This document shows positions 1 through 9,568 of a stretch of DNA of 64,000 nucleotides, piece by piece. How positions within the stretch are numbered: position 1 is the first letter of the stretch; each line of letters opens with the position of its first letter. The notes under the pieces were generated by a model, which had not been told where the DNA came from, did not search any database, and worked only from the letters and a program-made list of their open reading frames with translations. Position numbers and translations under genes: made by a program. This DNA comes from Mycteria americana (Eukaryota; Chordata; Aves; Ciconiiformes; Ciconiidae). The stretch lies in contig NW_027445436.1 in NCBI RefSeq assembly GCF_035582795.1, forward strand, positions 7,314,770 to 7,378,769. The letters are read 5' to 3'.

Positions 1-1036
1 TCACTGTTACAAAAGCATGTAAACCAACCCATTTGATGTATCTGGCACAGGTGTGTTTGTGGGTGGCCATTTACAAACACTGCAGTGTATTTATCTACAA
101 AAGAAACTTCCAGGGTATAGCTAAATCAGAAAATATTAGAAATGGGTTTTTTTTATTGTTTCCACTAAACACATTTGTCTGCTTTTCTATATACACTCGT
201 GCAGAAATTTCCAGTCACTCAAGTCTCCGGGGTGTTTGAAAATGTCTGAAGTCTCTTTAAAAAGCCGATTAGCATGTATCCTAAAAGTTAGACTGTAATA
301 CTATTTAACTGCTGTATTTATCCATTATGGGCCTGTCAGCAGGAATATGTTGCCCTATAGTACATGACAAGTGAAAAAGCTAGTAACATTGTTTTTCATA
401 GACATAAAAAATACCAAAGCAGCAATTACTTAGCTAAAATGTCACCTGTTAGATATATGGGGCTCACTGTATTTTGTTGCCCTGGTAACAAATGGTGTAA
501 AATGACCCCTTTGCACAGCTTCATCAGAATGATTGCATCATGTTTTTTCCATCATTTTACAAAAGGCTGTTTTCATTCTCCCTTCTGGACCATATTGAGT
601 ATAAAGAGATTGAATTACTGTGCTGTACGCTCTCCATGGGATGTGGATTTAAGAGTTGATATTGATTTACTGAGAAATTTGCTCTTCTTCAAGAACAAAA
701 ACCTGCAAATTATAATGAATTAGACTTTTATGTATTGACCGTTCAAGTAGTGAAATAGTGTTTCTGCACCCAGGGGCTAGACATGGCATGATCATCATTT
801 TTCACTTTGCTTGATCTCAACTTTTAACAGTAGTCATGCTAAAAGCAGATGCATTACTCCATAAATTTTACTAATAAAAATGTGCTAACCATTGTTTTAT
901 AGAGATGCACTCTTTCCAACTTTTCTCTGAGCAAGGCAAAAAAAGATGCATAGAAATATTGTGCTGAGAGCATGCAAGTGTGGGCAAATGGCTGACAAGT
1001 ATTGTAAATAATCATGTATCTATGTTATCTCACAAG
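1..1036. other. no gene seen; AT-rich host-like DNA
   Basis: Only short ORFs without recognisable domains occur here. The composition is AT-rich and I see no repeat structure, RNA gene or splice-bounded coding segment that I can support. Confidence 0.5.
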
Positions 1037-1578
1037 TGTGAGGTCGTTTACCCAGTGTGTGAGATGCCAATATACACACAGGGCAGAGGTATTTTATTTC
1101 ATGTCTGCGCAGAGATGGGTGCTAGGTGGTAGCTCTACAAAGCTAGCACAAAGTTCGGTCATGCAGGTACAGTGTTTATACAGTCTAGTTATACATATGC
1201 ATAAGTAATTACACAAAGCAGTTTTCTATTGGTCTACATTTCTCTTATTTCAGCTTAAAGCTACAGTGCTACTTTAATATTCTGCACATGCTCAAAGGTG
1301 AGGGGTCTCTGCTTGGGCCGGTGTCTCCAGCTCCAGGGGTGTGACTTTTAGTATTATAATGAGGAGAGTTTGCGTGAGGGTGCTTCTTATCACACTTCTA
1401 CTAGTTGTTTCAGATGGTTCCCAGAACATCTTAATTAGCTTACATATTTCTCCAGGATGTGTTTCTCTCCCAAGGACAGTAATTCTTGTTTAGACATTCC
1501 ACTTTCCAGTCTGAATCCCCCTTATCAGCTTTACGTAAGTCCTGGCCTTCCACCAGCTCCTGTTAGACTACATCTACA
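1037..1578 (-). mobile_element. probable solo LTR
   Basis: Read on the minus strand the block begins TGTAGATG and ends CCTCACA, as an LTR would. A polyadenylation signal AATAAA (complement of 1093-1098) is followed about 50 bases later by the CA end. No primer site or coding region adjoins it, so it would be a solo LTR. I do not see a clear target-site duplication, so the exact ends are uncertain. Confidence 0.4.
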
Positions 1579-2049
1579 GCTAGAAAACCACATACAGCAC
1601 TGTTAGATCGGCAATGATTAGCTCTTCTCTCAGTGCATGTTCACCTTGGGACCAAATACCACTGTTATCATGCTGATACTTGAAGGATGCATTTCTGGGC
1701 AGCTGCAGAACCAAGCAAAGAGTCATTACATGAGTACTAAGGGTATGCAGGAACATACACAAAATTAGTATGTGTGTACTTGGAATGCCAGGTTCCTGAA
1801 CATTATGGTAACTTAGGGCAAATTATCTACTTTTCTTGATTATGTAAACAATTACTGTGTGGGCCACTAAGATACAAACACAATATTACTGCATGTTTAT
1901 TATTTAAAGAGTAAGATATGTCATTCATCCATCAAATAGTAAAATTACAGACACAAAGATGATTACTGGGGGAGAGGGGAAAACGATACCCTGGCCAGAT
2001 CCAGGGCCTCCTACTTGCCGGCTAGTCCAGCTTCAAGTTTGCTAGTGAA
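1579..2049. other. no gene seen
   Basis: AT-rich stretch with short, domain-free ORFs on both strands. I see nothing I can name. Confidence 0.4.
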
Positions 2050-2420
2050 TTACACACCCACACCCCCATGCACACCAGGTTTGGGGAAGATACAGGCATT
2101 CTCCCCCCTCCCCCATAGCTGGCACCAGGAACATGGGCTGTGACCCATGGTCCCGCTCCAGCCAGTGGCACTGAGTCCCTCACTCACCTCACTCATACCG
2201 GTCCCCCCCAGTAGCTGGCACTCCAGGCTCAAAGTCTGTAGGACCCGCCAAGATCCAGAGACCTATGGCCCCTCCACCTACTGATGCTGAGAGCCTCACC
2301 TGCTCCAGTAGCTGACACCACAGGCTGCGGGGTGCCCACACCTCCGGTCTGACTCCAGTAGCTGGCCCCAAATCCACTCACGCTGGTCTCACTAGTAGCT
2401 GGCACTTAGCCCTTGCAGAA
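2050..2420. repeat. imperfect GC-rich tandem repeat built on AGTAGCTGGCAC
   Basis: The core AGTAGCTGGCAC and variants recur at about 2113, 2161, 2211, 2306, 2356 and 2393, spaced roughly 40-95 bases apart in C-rich sequence. The block stands out from its AT-rich surroundings. It may be part of an old LTR that continues to the right. The small ORFs across it are by-products of the repeat. Confidence 0.45.
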
Positions 2421-2732
2421 CACATATACATGGAATAGAGAATGATATTACATAAAGAGATAGTTAAGAAAAGATTTAATAAGATAGGACAGACTGCAGT
2501 GATCAGGCATAGGGCTCAGCCAAAGAAGAGTACTGACCGGCCCCATTTTACATGCGACCGGCCCCTTTTATACCCCTTTCTCTCTACCCCTGTCTTTGTT
2601 CCTCCCTGCTCCCCCTTCCCCTGCACATTGCCTCATCAGGTGACATAGTTCCACCGACCCCCTGCAACATCCTGGACCCTCAGGTTTGCATTCTGTTGCA
2701 AAGTCCCAGTACGCCTGCAGTTCCTTGATAGG

Positions 2733-3098
2733 CCATTAATTAGCGTGACTGATGAGGTTTGTTTCTAGTCTTTTTCTCCATTATGTTTGCCTGTCAGGTT
2801 TGGATTTCTGTATATTTTGTTTATGGCTTCCCCCTTTACCTTAGTATCCCATTTGACAAGGTCCTTGATCAGATAAATTTACTGAAATAAACATTCCCCC
2901 ATTCCACATATCTTTATCAATTAGTGCGACTGACTAGGTTTGGTTCTTGACACTGCCTCCCTTATAATTTGTTGGTCAGGTTTGTGTCCCTGTTTGTTCT
3001 TGTTTATGGCTTCCTTCTTTTCTTATTATCCTTTTTTGCACTGAAACGCTCCTTGACCTGATATCCTTAAAGGAGCAGACACTCTCCTTCCACATACC
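2733..3098. repeat. ~180 bp tandem duplication in LTR-like sequence
   Basis: Two diverged copies lie head to tail (about 2733-2912 and 2915-3098). Shared landmarks are AATTAG-GYGACTGA, GTCAGGTTTG, TTGTTTATGGCTTCC and a TTCCACATA terminal. They follow sequence at 2430-2730 that looks like avian LTR/leader DNA (repeated GACCGGCCCC and a pyrimidine-rich stretch). I could not place it in a named family. Confidence 0.4.
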
Positions 3099-3107
3099 CT
3101 TACAGTG

Positions 3108-4245
3108 ATCAGCCCATTCTTGGTCTGGAGACTGGTCAAAGGTGAACAGTGTTTAGCCACAGGTGAACTCTTCTCTGTCAACCAGCAGGGAATGATCTTT
3201 CATATGGATGCCAATTGTCTGAACAAGCTGCATGTATTCTCTCACACAGCAGCCATTCTCAAAATCAGGCTGCCAGAAGTTTCACTGGCATTTGTTCACC
3301 ACCCACATACAGGGCCACGACATTTATATCATAATGTTTAAAGTTGAAAGGGTTCTTAGCATAATTGCCACTAAAAGCATTGTTATCTATGAGCACAATA
3401 ACAAGAAGCTTGGGCAGCTGTCCCAGAAACAAATTTTCCTGGTTGCTGACACTACTACCAGCTGGGCTGAACACTTTCATGCCCAACCAGTCCACCAGGT
3501 ATTTAGTGTTGTCCGTGAGTAATGCCTCAGTGTGCCTCAAACACACTCCAGGTGCCACCCCACACCTTCTTCACAAACAGCGAGCATAGTTAATAACCAG
3601 CTTGCAGGCTACTGCCACTGGGGAGCTCATCAAACAAAATCTGTATTTTCTGTGTGCCAGCTTAATTTTTACATCCACACTGTTCAACAAAAGCTTGTCT
3701 TGAAAGAACAGGTTGCTGTGGAGAGGTCCCAATAGCTCGGTCCTCCTACTCCAGGTGGTCAGAGCTGAGCATTGCCTGAACCCCTGATTATTGACACCAT
3801 CCAGCGTGACTGCTTCCTGCTGCCCGACTGTGTCTTTGTAGAATAGCTCCGTGGAGAAGTGCGTGGACAGCATGTCACAGCTGTAACTGAGAAGTAACTC
3901 AATGAAGGTGTGGTAGGGGTAGCAGTTGTTGCTCTGGCTTTTCAGTCTGACCCCAGCGTAACATCCAGCTGTCTGAAAGTAGAGGGCAGTGCGTAATTTG
4001 CAAGCCCCACAGACTCACTGGCTCCAAGGTTGGACCCGTCAGCTTTTACAATCTTGTAGCAAAGGTACAGCACGGTGTTGTTCAGGTCTATGTGATCTTC
4101 CCCATTCCATGCTATGAAAATTCCAGAGGTGCAGACTCTGCAATAGTGGAAAGTGGAGGCACCTCAATAAACAGGCTTTTCTTAATGCTGGTCTGTGTTG
4201 GGGACATTTCAAACAAATCCAGCTCGGGTTTGGTACATTCTTCTG
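3108..4245 (-). pseudogene. Polinton/Maverick (adintovirus-like) capsid gene remnant
   Basis: Minus-strand reading frames joined by frameshifts give a protein resembling the family annotated in invertebrates as F54H12.2-like, the capsid-type protein of Polinton/Maverick elements and adintoviruses. Landmarks in order are TKPELDLFEMSPTQTSI near 4230, GEDHIDLNNTVLYL near 4090, LLGPLHSNLFFQDKLLLN near 3730, then LFLGQLPKLLVIVLIDN and NPFNFKHYDIN at about 3350-3450, fading out near 3110. The frame changes near 4110 and stops occur downstream, so it is dead. The C-terminal end is missing where unrelated sequence begins. Two small genes of the same element lie upstream. Family assignment comes from remembered motif similarity. 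Confidence 0.75.
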
Positions 4246-4345
4246 AGCAGCCATGAATGAAAGCCATTCCTTTTAAAATAGATTTCCTTTTCTAGTGGTA
4301 GAACAGGACCTCTTTCTCTGTGTTTCCTGTTTCTTTTGCACCATT

Positions 4346-4868
4346 TCACCTGGTTTCCTGTTCTTTTCTTCTTGTCCTGGCCAGAATGCTCCCTGGCATC
4401 CCCCTTTTTCTTTTAAAGGGCTGGGGCAGACCTTCCCTCCAGGGGCGTGACATGGCTCTCTTTCTTTTAAGGCTTTTTCTTTGAATATAAGCAAGTCCCA
4501 AGCCCTCCTGATTTGATGGCATTTCCAACTTGTTCATGACAACTTTGGAAACATGTCCAAACATGTTTTTTGCAATATCTTGAGCGGCACTTTTAACGTG
4601 TGGCTTAACAATTTCCAACCCCCTTTTCAAAAGTGGAACAGCCTTTCTAAAAGAGCTACGGAATATACCTCCAACACCATACTTCACAGGAATGCCTTGA
4701 AAACCAGGGAGACCATTGCCTGCCTTGGGCTCTGTAATAATTCACATACAACAATGAGTTCCCATAATTTTTTACCACTACCCCTGCCACATTTGAGGCT
4801 GGGGGTAAAGCTGGGATTTCAAATGCCCCCTTAGGACTTGGGAGTGCAGCAGGTGCCCCCCCCGCCAT
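4346..4868 (-). pseudogene. Polinton small basic virion-protein-like remnant
   Basis: On the minus strand a glycine-rich start (LPGFQGIPVKYGVGGIF, near 4660-4710) leads into an amphipathic, lysine-rich segment (FRKAVPLLKRGLEIVKPHVK). A basic tail with repeated KRKR clusters follows, ending near 4350. This layout matches the small membrane-active/core protein encoded next to the capsid gene in Polintons and compared with adenovirus minor proteins (established for the family). One frameshift separates the YVNYY segment near 4740 from the rest. It lies directly upstream of the capsid remnant on the same strand, which supports the assignment. Confidence 0.55.
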
Positions 4869-5252
4869 CCCAGGGAAGCAGCCTTACTGTGTTTAACAGC
4901 CTCTTGCTCTGTAGGGGGGCTGCAGTAACTGGGAAGTCCCTTCCCAGCAATCATTTTCTACCCAAAATCAGTTTGCATTTAAGGTCCCTTGTGGTTTCCC
5001 ATAACCCCTTGCCAACAAGATGTTTGCAGTGACGCAAAATTCGTTTAGCTTTCCTAATTAGCAGTCTTTGTTGTAACAGTTTTTTTCTGTTTCGCTAGCC
5101 TGCAAACCAAGGCCCCAGAACTAACAGCCTCACCAACCCTTTTATCACCACCATCCTGCTAGCTACTCCTCTGTGCCCCAAAATAATAATGGTCTTTCCA
5201 CTCTGCAACACCCCCATTGCTCTTACTGATCCACTTGTTCTTTCTGTGGTAG
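4869..5252 (-). pseudogene. possible further Polinton coding remnant
   Basis: Minus-strand reading gives a basic, leucine-rich stretch (KKLLQQRLLIRKAKRILRH near 5060, continuing to about 4950). It is preceded by a hydrophobic glycine/valine segment near 5110-5230. It continues the minus-strand series of the capsid module without a visible element boundary until the LTR at 5253. I cannot name it; it could be another small virion protein of the same element or unrelated DNA. Confidence 0.3.
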
Positions 5253-5480
5253 TGTCACCGAAATTGGGAATCAAACTCCTTAACACCAATGTAGTATTAA
5301 GAAGCAGGCATTCTTTATTACGGCGCCGGATGCATGGGGGATCGTTCCACCTAGCGTGCATACGGCAGGTTATATCAGCTGAAACTTATATTGCCCAGTT
5401 ACATACATATGCATCAAATTTCCCGGAATGACCATACATATTAATTCTATTTCCCAGAACTAATTATCATATTTGCATGG
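5253..5480 (-). mobile_element. LTR-D, U5-side half of a split LTR
   Basis: This matches the complete LTR-D at 16272-16914 from its TGTCAC(C/T)GAAAT terminus inwards, including the ATTCTTTATTACGGCGCCGG polyadenylation-signal region. The match stops abruptly at 5480, where an LTR-A begins. The missing continuation reappears at 15530, so a later ERV-A insertion split the LTR. It marks the downstream end of a minus-strand ERV-D next to the Polinton remnant. Confidence 0.8.
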
Positions 5481-5738
5481 TGTCCTGGTTTCGGCTGGGA
5501 TAGAGTTGATTTCCTTCCTAGTGGCTGGTGTAGTGCTGTGTTTTGGGTTTTAGTAATATTGATAACACGCCGATGTTTTGGCTGTTGCTAAGCGGTATTT
5601 ACACTTGTCAAGGACTTTTTTTCCCAGCTCCCCATGCTCTGCCAGGTGCCCAAGAAGCTGGGAGGGGACACAGCCAGGATAGTTGATCCAAACTGACCAA
5701 AGGGCTATTCCATATCATATGACGTCATGCTCAGTATG
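5481..5738 (+). mobile_element. LTR-A, truncated copy
   Basis: The sequence starts TGTCCTGGTTTCGGCTGGG like the complete LTR-A copies at 8229 and 14947 and follows them to the CRE-like TGACGTCA, ending just before the TATA box. It lacks an 8-base piece (TATGAGAA) present in the full copies. The five bases before it, CATGG, recur immediately after the right-hand LTR-A at 15530-15534 and look like a target-site duplication. It therefore seems to be the original left end of the ERV-A that entered LTR-D. Confidence 0.85.
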
Positions 5739-6203
5739 AATCTGTTAACTCTATCTTCATATCCAGAGAAGCTCTTCCAGACCTTGCACTTTTTGTCTGA
5801 AATGTCACTCTTCCCCATAGATGTGCCAAGCCAAAGGAAGTACAGCATTGCAAAGTACAGTATGCTGTCAAGCCTGCATCTTGTGAAGCTAATTCTTACC
5901 TAATGGTTGCTCATACCCTCACCTAGACTTGATGAAGACAGAACAGAAAGAAGTAGCCAAGATGAGAAGTGTCCCTGAGGCAGACGCACTGTGAATGACG
6001 GAGCATGGACAGAGTGACTTTTCTGCTAGATTCTCCATTTGCACTAGATTTCAGGGACCCCAGTCCCTAAGAGAAGCAGGAAACATTAATTCACTGAGTG
6101 GCCCTTTGGCTTGCCACTTTTCCACCTCTGATTGTTGTTCAATGGTTCAGGACCAGATTAATTACTTTAAACAAATGGTTACTTTATATGCATGGTAATG
6201 ACA
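5739..6203. other. unassigned sequence between two LTR fragments
   Basis: This piece links the truncated LTR-A to the LTR-B that follows. I see no coding domain, no second copy in the window and no repeat. Its presence between two element fragments implies a deletion or rearrangement joint at each end. Confidence 0.4.
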
Positions 6204-6875
6204 ATCCATGACAATCCCTGACTAAGACCTTATTGTGATACATAGACTTGCATTTTTTTTTAGTTTCATTTGCATCCTTGTTCTCTTTTGTTTTCTTCCC
6301 CTGCAAAGATAGTTTTAGTTACCTGCTGAGCAGAGTTGATGATAGGACATTTCCTGTGACTTCTTACCTGATAGGACTAAGCAGGCCTTGAGCAAGCTCG
6401 TTAGGCTTCCTAATTAAATCACTGATAACAGGAACTCAGGACGATTGTGCCAAAGATAAGCACCAAAGAACTAGTTTAAATCGACCCCCTTGTAACATTC
6501 TGAGGCCAAAGGACTGATGAGCTAACTCAATGACTATATATGGACAAAGGAAGCCCAAAGGAAGCCCAACTAGCCGACAACGTGAGGAAGACTATGGAAG
6601 ACCACCGGGAGGGTGAAAAGACCCTAACCCTAATTTTACTGCGCATGCTTGGAGTATGTAAATGAATTGCGGGAACTCATCACCATAAAACTGCCCTTTT
6701 CAGGAAATCTGATGAATATGTATGATTTTTCTGTATGTGAACTGATGTGTTGTGCTAACCTGGCGGAGCACTTGTGGCGGAGCAATCCCCAGTGCTGCCC
6801 AGTGCTGCAATAAAGAATACCTGCTTAATAGTCATCCCGACTATTGAGTCCGGATTTCGGCTTTTCACGGCAACG
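6204..6875 (+). mobile_element. LTR-B, 5' LTR of ERV-B copy 1
   Basis: This matches LTR-B at 24153-24817 except for the first few bases, which are missing. It carries a TATATA promoter element near 6533, AATAAAG near 6811 and the TAATAGTCATCCCGACTATTGAG U5 palindrome region, then ends GGCAACG, where the other copy ends GGCAACA. A primer site and gag leader follow. It is close to the solo copy at 45698-46357. Confidence 0.85.
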
Positions 6876-6878
6876 ATT

Positions 6879-6896
6879 TGGCGACCCAGATGGGAC
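6879..6896 (+). promoter_or_regulatory. primer binding site, tRNA-Arg type, mutated
   Basis: TGGCGACCCAGATGGGAC follows the LTR. It differs at two positions from the 24821-24838 copy, which complements the 3' end of tRNA-Arg(CCT) as I remember it. It primes minus-strand DNA synthesis in an active element. Confidence 0.65.
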
Positions 6897-7645
6897 CCGC
6901 TCTGCTTGGCTGCAGGACCCGCTGAGAAAAGGACTCCCTAGGGTACCCCCGGGATTTCCCGGAGGGACTCCTCGCCTCAATCAGATCACTGCGGGAGCAG
7001 ACAAGGACCATCTAAAGGAAAAAGGTATTCTTTAAATCTTTTCTGTTTTGGAATTTGGGACCGGTCATTTGGAAGGTTCTCGTAAGTCGTAGGAGACGTC
7101 CTACGCTGAGCGCCTTATACAGGGCTACTAGTGCCTGAGGGTATACATTTGGTATTTAGTACGTTGGTACAGGCACGGGTTAAGCCTTGTACTTCTGCAA
7201 TAACGTGCCTTTTGGTATTGGTACACTTGTGAAACCCGCACGAGTTTTGTACCGTTGGTGGTACGGATTTACTGGCACCGAACTCGGATATTGGTTTATT
7301 GGTATCAAATTTGGATATATTCGTCGGGCACTGCGAAATTGGCAATTAAGTGTGAATGAGCTGAGTTAACTCTGGTGTGACTGGTGAGTGACTGAGACAC
7401 AGTGTGACTGCAAAGTGAGTGTGGAAAACCTGGAGACCTGTGTGTCTCATCCTGAAAATGAATGTGAACCGCTTTTCCTTGTGAATTGTTTTATTTGTGA
7501 CCAAAATTTATGGGTTGTATTTGGATGAGATATCCAATGTGAGAATTGTGGAACGTGGTCAGAGCGGGAGGATAAAGCGCGACAGGTTGAGGTTATTAAA
7601 AAAATCTGTGGGAGAATAACGGAAGTACAGAATCAATAAGGTAGA
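6897..7645 (+). other. ERV-B copy 1 5' leader
   Basis: Untranslated leader between primer site and gag start, closely matching 24839-25594. It probably holds the packaging signal (inference from position). No conserved ORF is visible. Confidence 0.6.
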
Positions 7646-8228
7646 ATGGGGGGACAGCAAAGTGGTGGTATTGTAAAGAAAAGCCCCCTAGGATGTATCT
7701 TAGCACATTGGAAAGAGATAGGGGGACAACCAGGTGGGAGTGTGAATAAGAAAACACAAATCAAATACTGTAATCAGTGGTGGCCCCTGTACAAATTAGA
7801 AGATGGTGAAAAATGGCCCTTTAATGGATCTGTAAATTATAATACTATATTGTAGTTAATGTTGTTCTTACGGAGAGAAGGAAAATGGGATGAGGTTATG
7901 TATGCGGATATGTTTTTTACTTTGGGGAATCGCCCGGAGTGGCAGAAGGATTGTGGTGTTAACCTCCCGCCGCACGGAGGCAGCCTTGGAACAGAGAGGA
8001 ATGGTGAATAGAGGAGGATTTAGCGGACGAGGAAGGGGAAGGCCCTCTGAATGTAGAGGAGGACTGGGGAATGTATTGGGAAAGAATCAATGTGCGTATT
8101 GTCGAGAGGAAGGACATTGGAGGAGTGAATGTCCAAGACTCAAAGGAACCCCGCAAATCTTGACTGCTGGAGCAGAGGCCAATTGACGGGGACCTGGGGA
8201 ATCTACCCTAGTGGATCCACTGGTTAAG
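7646..8228 (+). pseudogene. ERV-B copy 1 gag with large internal deletion
   Basis: The start MGGQQSGG (myristoylation-type) and LGCILAHWKEIGG...CNQWWPLY are typical of the gamma-like matrix start, about 70 codons to a TAG at 7853-7855. The frame resumes (LFLRREGKWDE) and then jumps near 7965 over about 1 kb that is present in copy 2 (25911-26932). It lands in the nucleocapsid, where the CAYCREEGHWRSEC zinc knuckle is intact but out of frame with the matrix part. The piece ends at 8228 inside the gag-pol junction, where a complete LTR-A begins. It is non-functional. Confidence 0.85.
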
Positions 8229-8811
8229 TGTCCTGGTTTCGGCTGGGATAGAGTTGATTTCCTTCCTAGTGGCTGGTGTAGTGCTGTGTTTTGGGTTTTA
8301 GTATGAGAATAATATTGATAACAGGCCGATGTTTTGGCTGTTGCTAAGCGGTATTTACACTTGTCAAGGACTTTTTTTCCCAGCTCCCCATGCTCTGCCA
8401 GGTGCCCAAGAAGCTGGGAGGGGACACAGCCAGGATTGTTGATCCAAACTGACCAAAGGGCTATTCCATACCATATGACGTCATGCTCAGTATATAAAGC
8501 TGGGGAAGCAGAAGGAAGGGGGGGACATTCGGAGTGATGGTGTTTGTCTTCCCAAGTAACCATTACGCATGAGGGAGCCCTGCTTTCCTGGAGATGGCTG
8601 AACACCTGCCTGCCCATGGGAAGTAGTGAATGAATTCCTTGCTTCGCTTTGCTCGCACGCGCGGCTTTTGCGTTCCCTATTAAACTGTCCTTATCTCAAC
8701 CCACGAGTGTTCTCACTTTTACTCTTCCGATTCTCTTCCCCATCCCACCGCGGGGGGAGTGAGCGAGCGGCTGCGTGGTGCTTAGTTGCCGTCTGGGGCT
8801 AAACCACGACA
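8229..8811 (+). mobile_element. LTR-A, 5' LTR of ERV-A
   Basis: 583 bp, TGTCCTGG...CACGACA. U3 carries a perfect CRE palindrome (TGACGTCA, 8478-8485) just upstream of TATAAA (8493-8498), so promoter orientation is plus. By eye it differs from the 3' LTR (14947-15529, also 583 bp) at about six positions, roughly 1 percent. The left flank is ERV-B gag-pol sequence but the right flank of the provirus is LTR-D, so the two ends do not share a target duplication. Confidence 0.9.
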
Positions 8812-8820
8812 GTTCCTTTT

Positions 8821-8838
8821 TGGCGCCCAACGTGGGGC
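8821..8838 (+). promoter_or_regulatory. ERV-A primer binding site, tRNA-Lys1,2 type
   Basis: TGGCGCCCAACGTGGGGC begins nine bases after the LTR. This is the 18-base site complementary to tRNA-Lys1,2 used by spumaviruses and some betaretroviruses. Together with the class III-like polymerase it points to an ERVL/spuma-type relationship. Confidence 0.85.
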
Positions 8839-9079
8839 TCGAAGGGTTTGAGATAACAGCAGATTTGATTGGAATGTGCTAGATGATAGAATTTATAGCT
8901 GTTATTGCTGTTTGGCTATTAATCAGTAGGCTTCTGTGCTTGTCATAGGGCTTACTTTCTTTACTGTACCTTAGAGTCTAGGGCTCGTTAGTGGCTGCTT
9001 TTTGCTTTTGCTGCTTGCCGTGCTGCTGTGCTGCTTATCACCTTATTCTGCTGTGCCTGGGAACATTTTGATAACAGCA

Positions 9080-9568
9080 ATGGCCATGCGCCTGGGCTGG
9101 CAGATGGCCAGGACATCGCTGCTGTTTCTGTGCTCTGCTTTAATTGGTGATGTTTTGCCTGTGAAATTTGTTATTAAAACAGTGATCTTGGATTTATTTT
9201 GGTATTATCTAAGTGCTGTACTGAAACCGTTATTGTATGTCGGGTATTACTTTATGGAGGAAATGCAGAATTGTACCTTCACTACTTTCTTCTACAATGT
9301 TTCCTCCTTCATTGCAATAACTTTTCAGTATCTTGAACATCCTTGGGTAGTTAAGATATTTCTATTGGTATTGCTTGGGAATATTGTTTCGATCTTGTCC
9401 AAGATTAGTAAGCAATTTAAGAATATCATCCAGAGATCTGCCCCAAGGCCAGATAGTTATGAGTGGCAGGGTGCGTGGGATAGCATGGGCAAATGCCTAA
9501 GTCATTGGGCACCTCCAGTGTTTTGGAACTTCACCCCTGAAATCCTGAAAAATCCTGCAGAATCCTGA
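9080..9568 (+). CDS. ERV-A pre-gag membrane ORF
   Basis: An open frame runs from before 9002 to the TGA at 9566-9568. The first good ATG (AGCAATGG context) is at 9080, giving about 162 residues. It is hydrophobic, with likely membrane segments in LLFLCSALIG..., FWYYLSAVLKPLLYVGYYF and VVKIFLLVLLGNIVSIL. A conserved string TFQYLEHPWV and a polar tail with potential N-glycosylation at NCT and NVS also occur. The ERV-C counterpart (50170-50742) keeps the frame through many substitutions and an in-frame length change, which argues for selection on the protein. It sits where gag should begin and its last codons, TCC-TGA, overlap the gag frame in +1. I recognise no known family. Confidence 0.7.
   Translation: MAMRLGWQMARTSLLFLCSALIGDVLPVKFVIKTVILDLFWYYLSAVLKPLLYVGYYFMEEMQNCTFTTFFYNVSSFIAITFQYLEHPWVVKIFLLVLLGNIVSILSKISKQFKNIIQRSAPRPDSYEWQGAWDSMGKCLSHWAPPVFWNFTPEILKNPAES

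Noticed and set aside
2050-2420. Possible CRISPR-like spaced repeat
   Set aside because: Spacing is irregular, units diverge and the genome is eukaryotic; better read as a degenerate tandem repeat.
3105-3522. Plus-strand ORFs over the capsid remnant
   Set aside because: Minus-strand reading gives clear Polinton capsid motifs; the plus frames are shadows.
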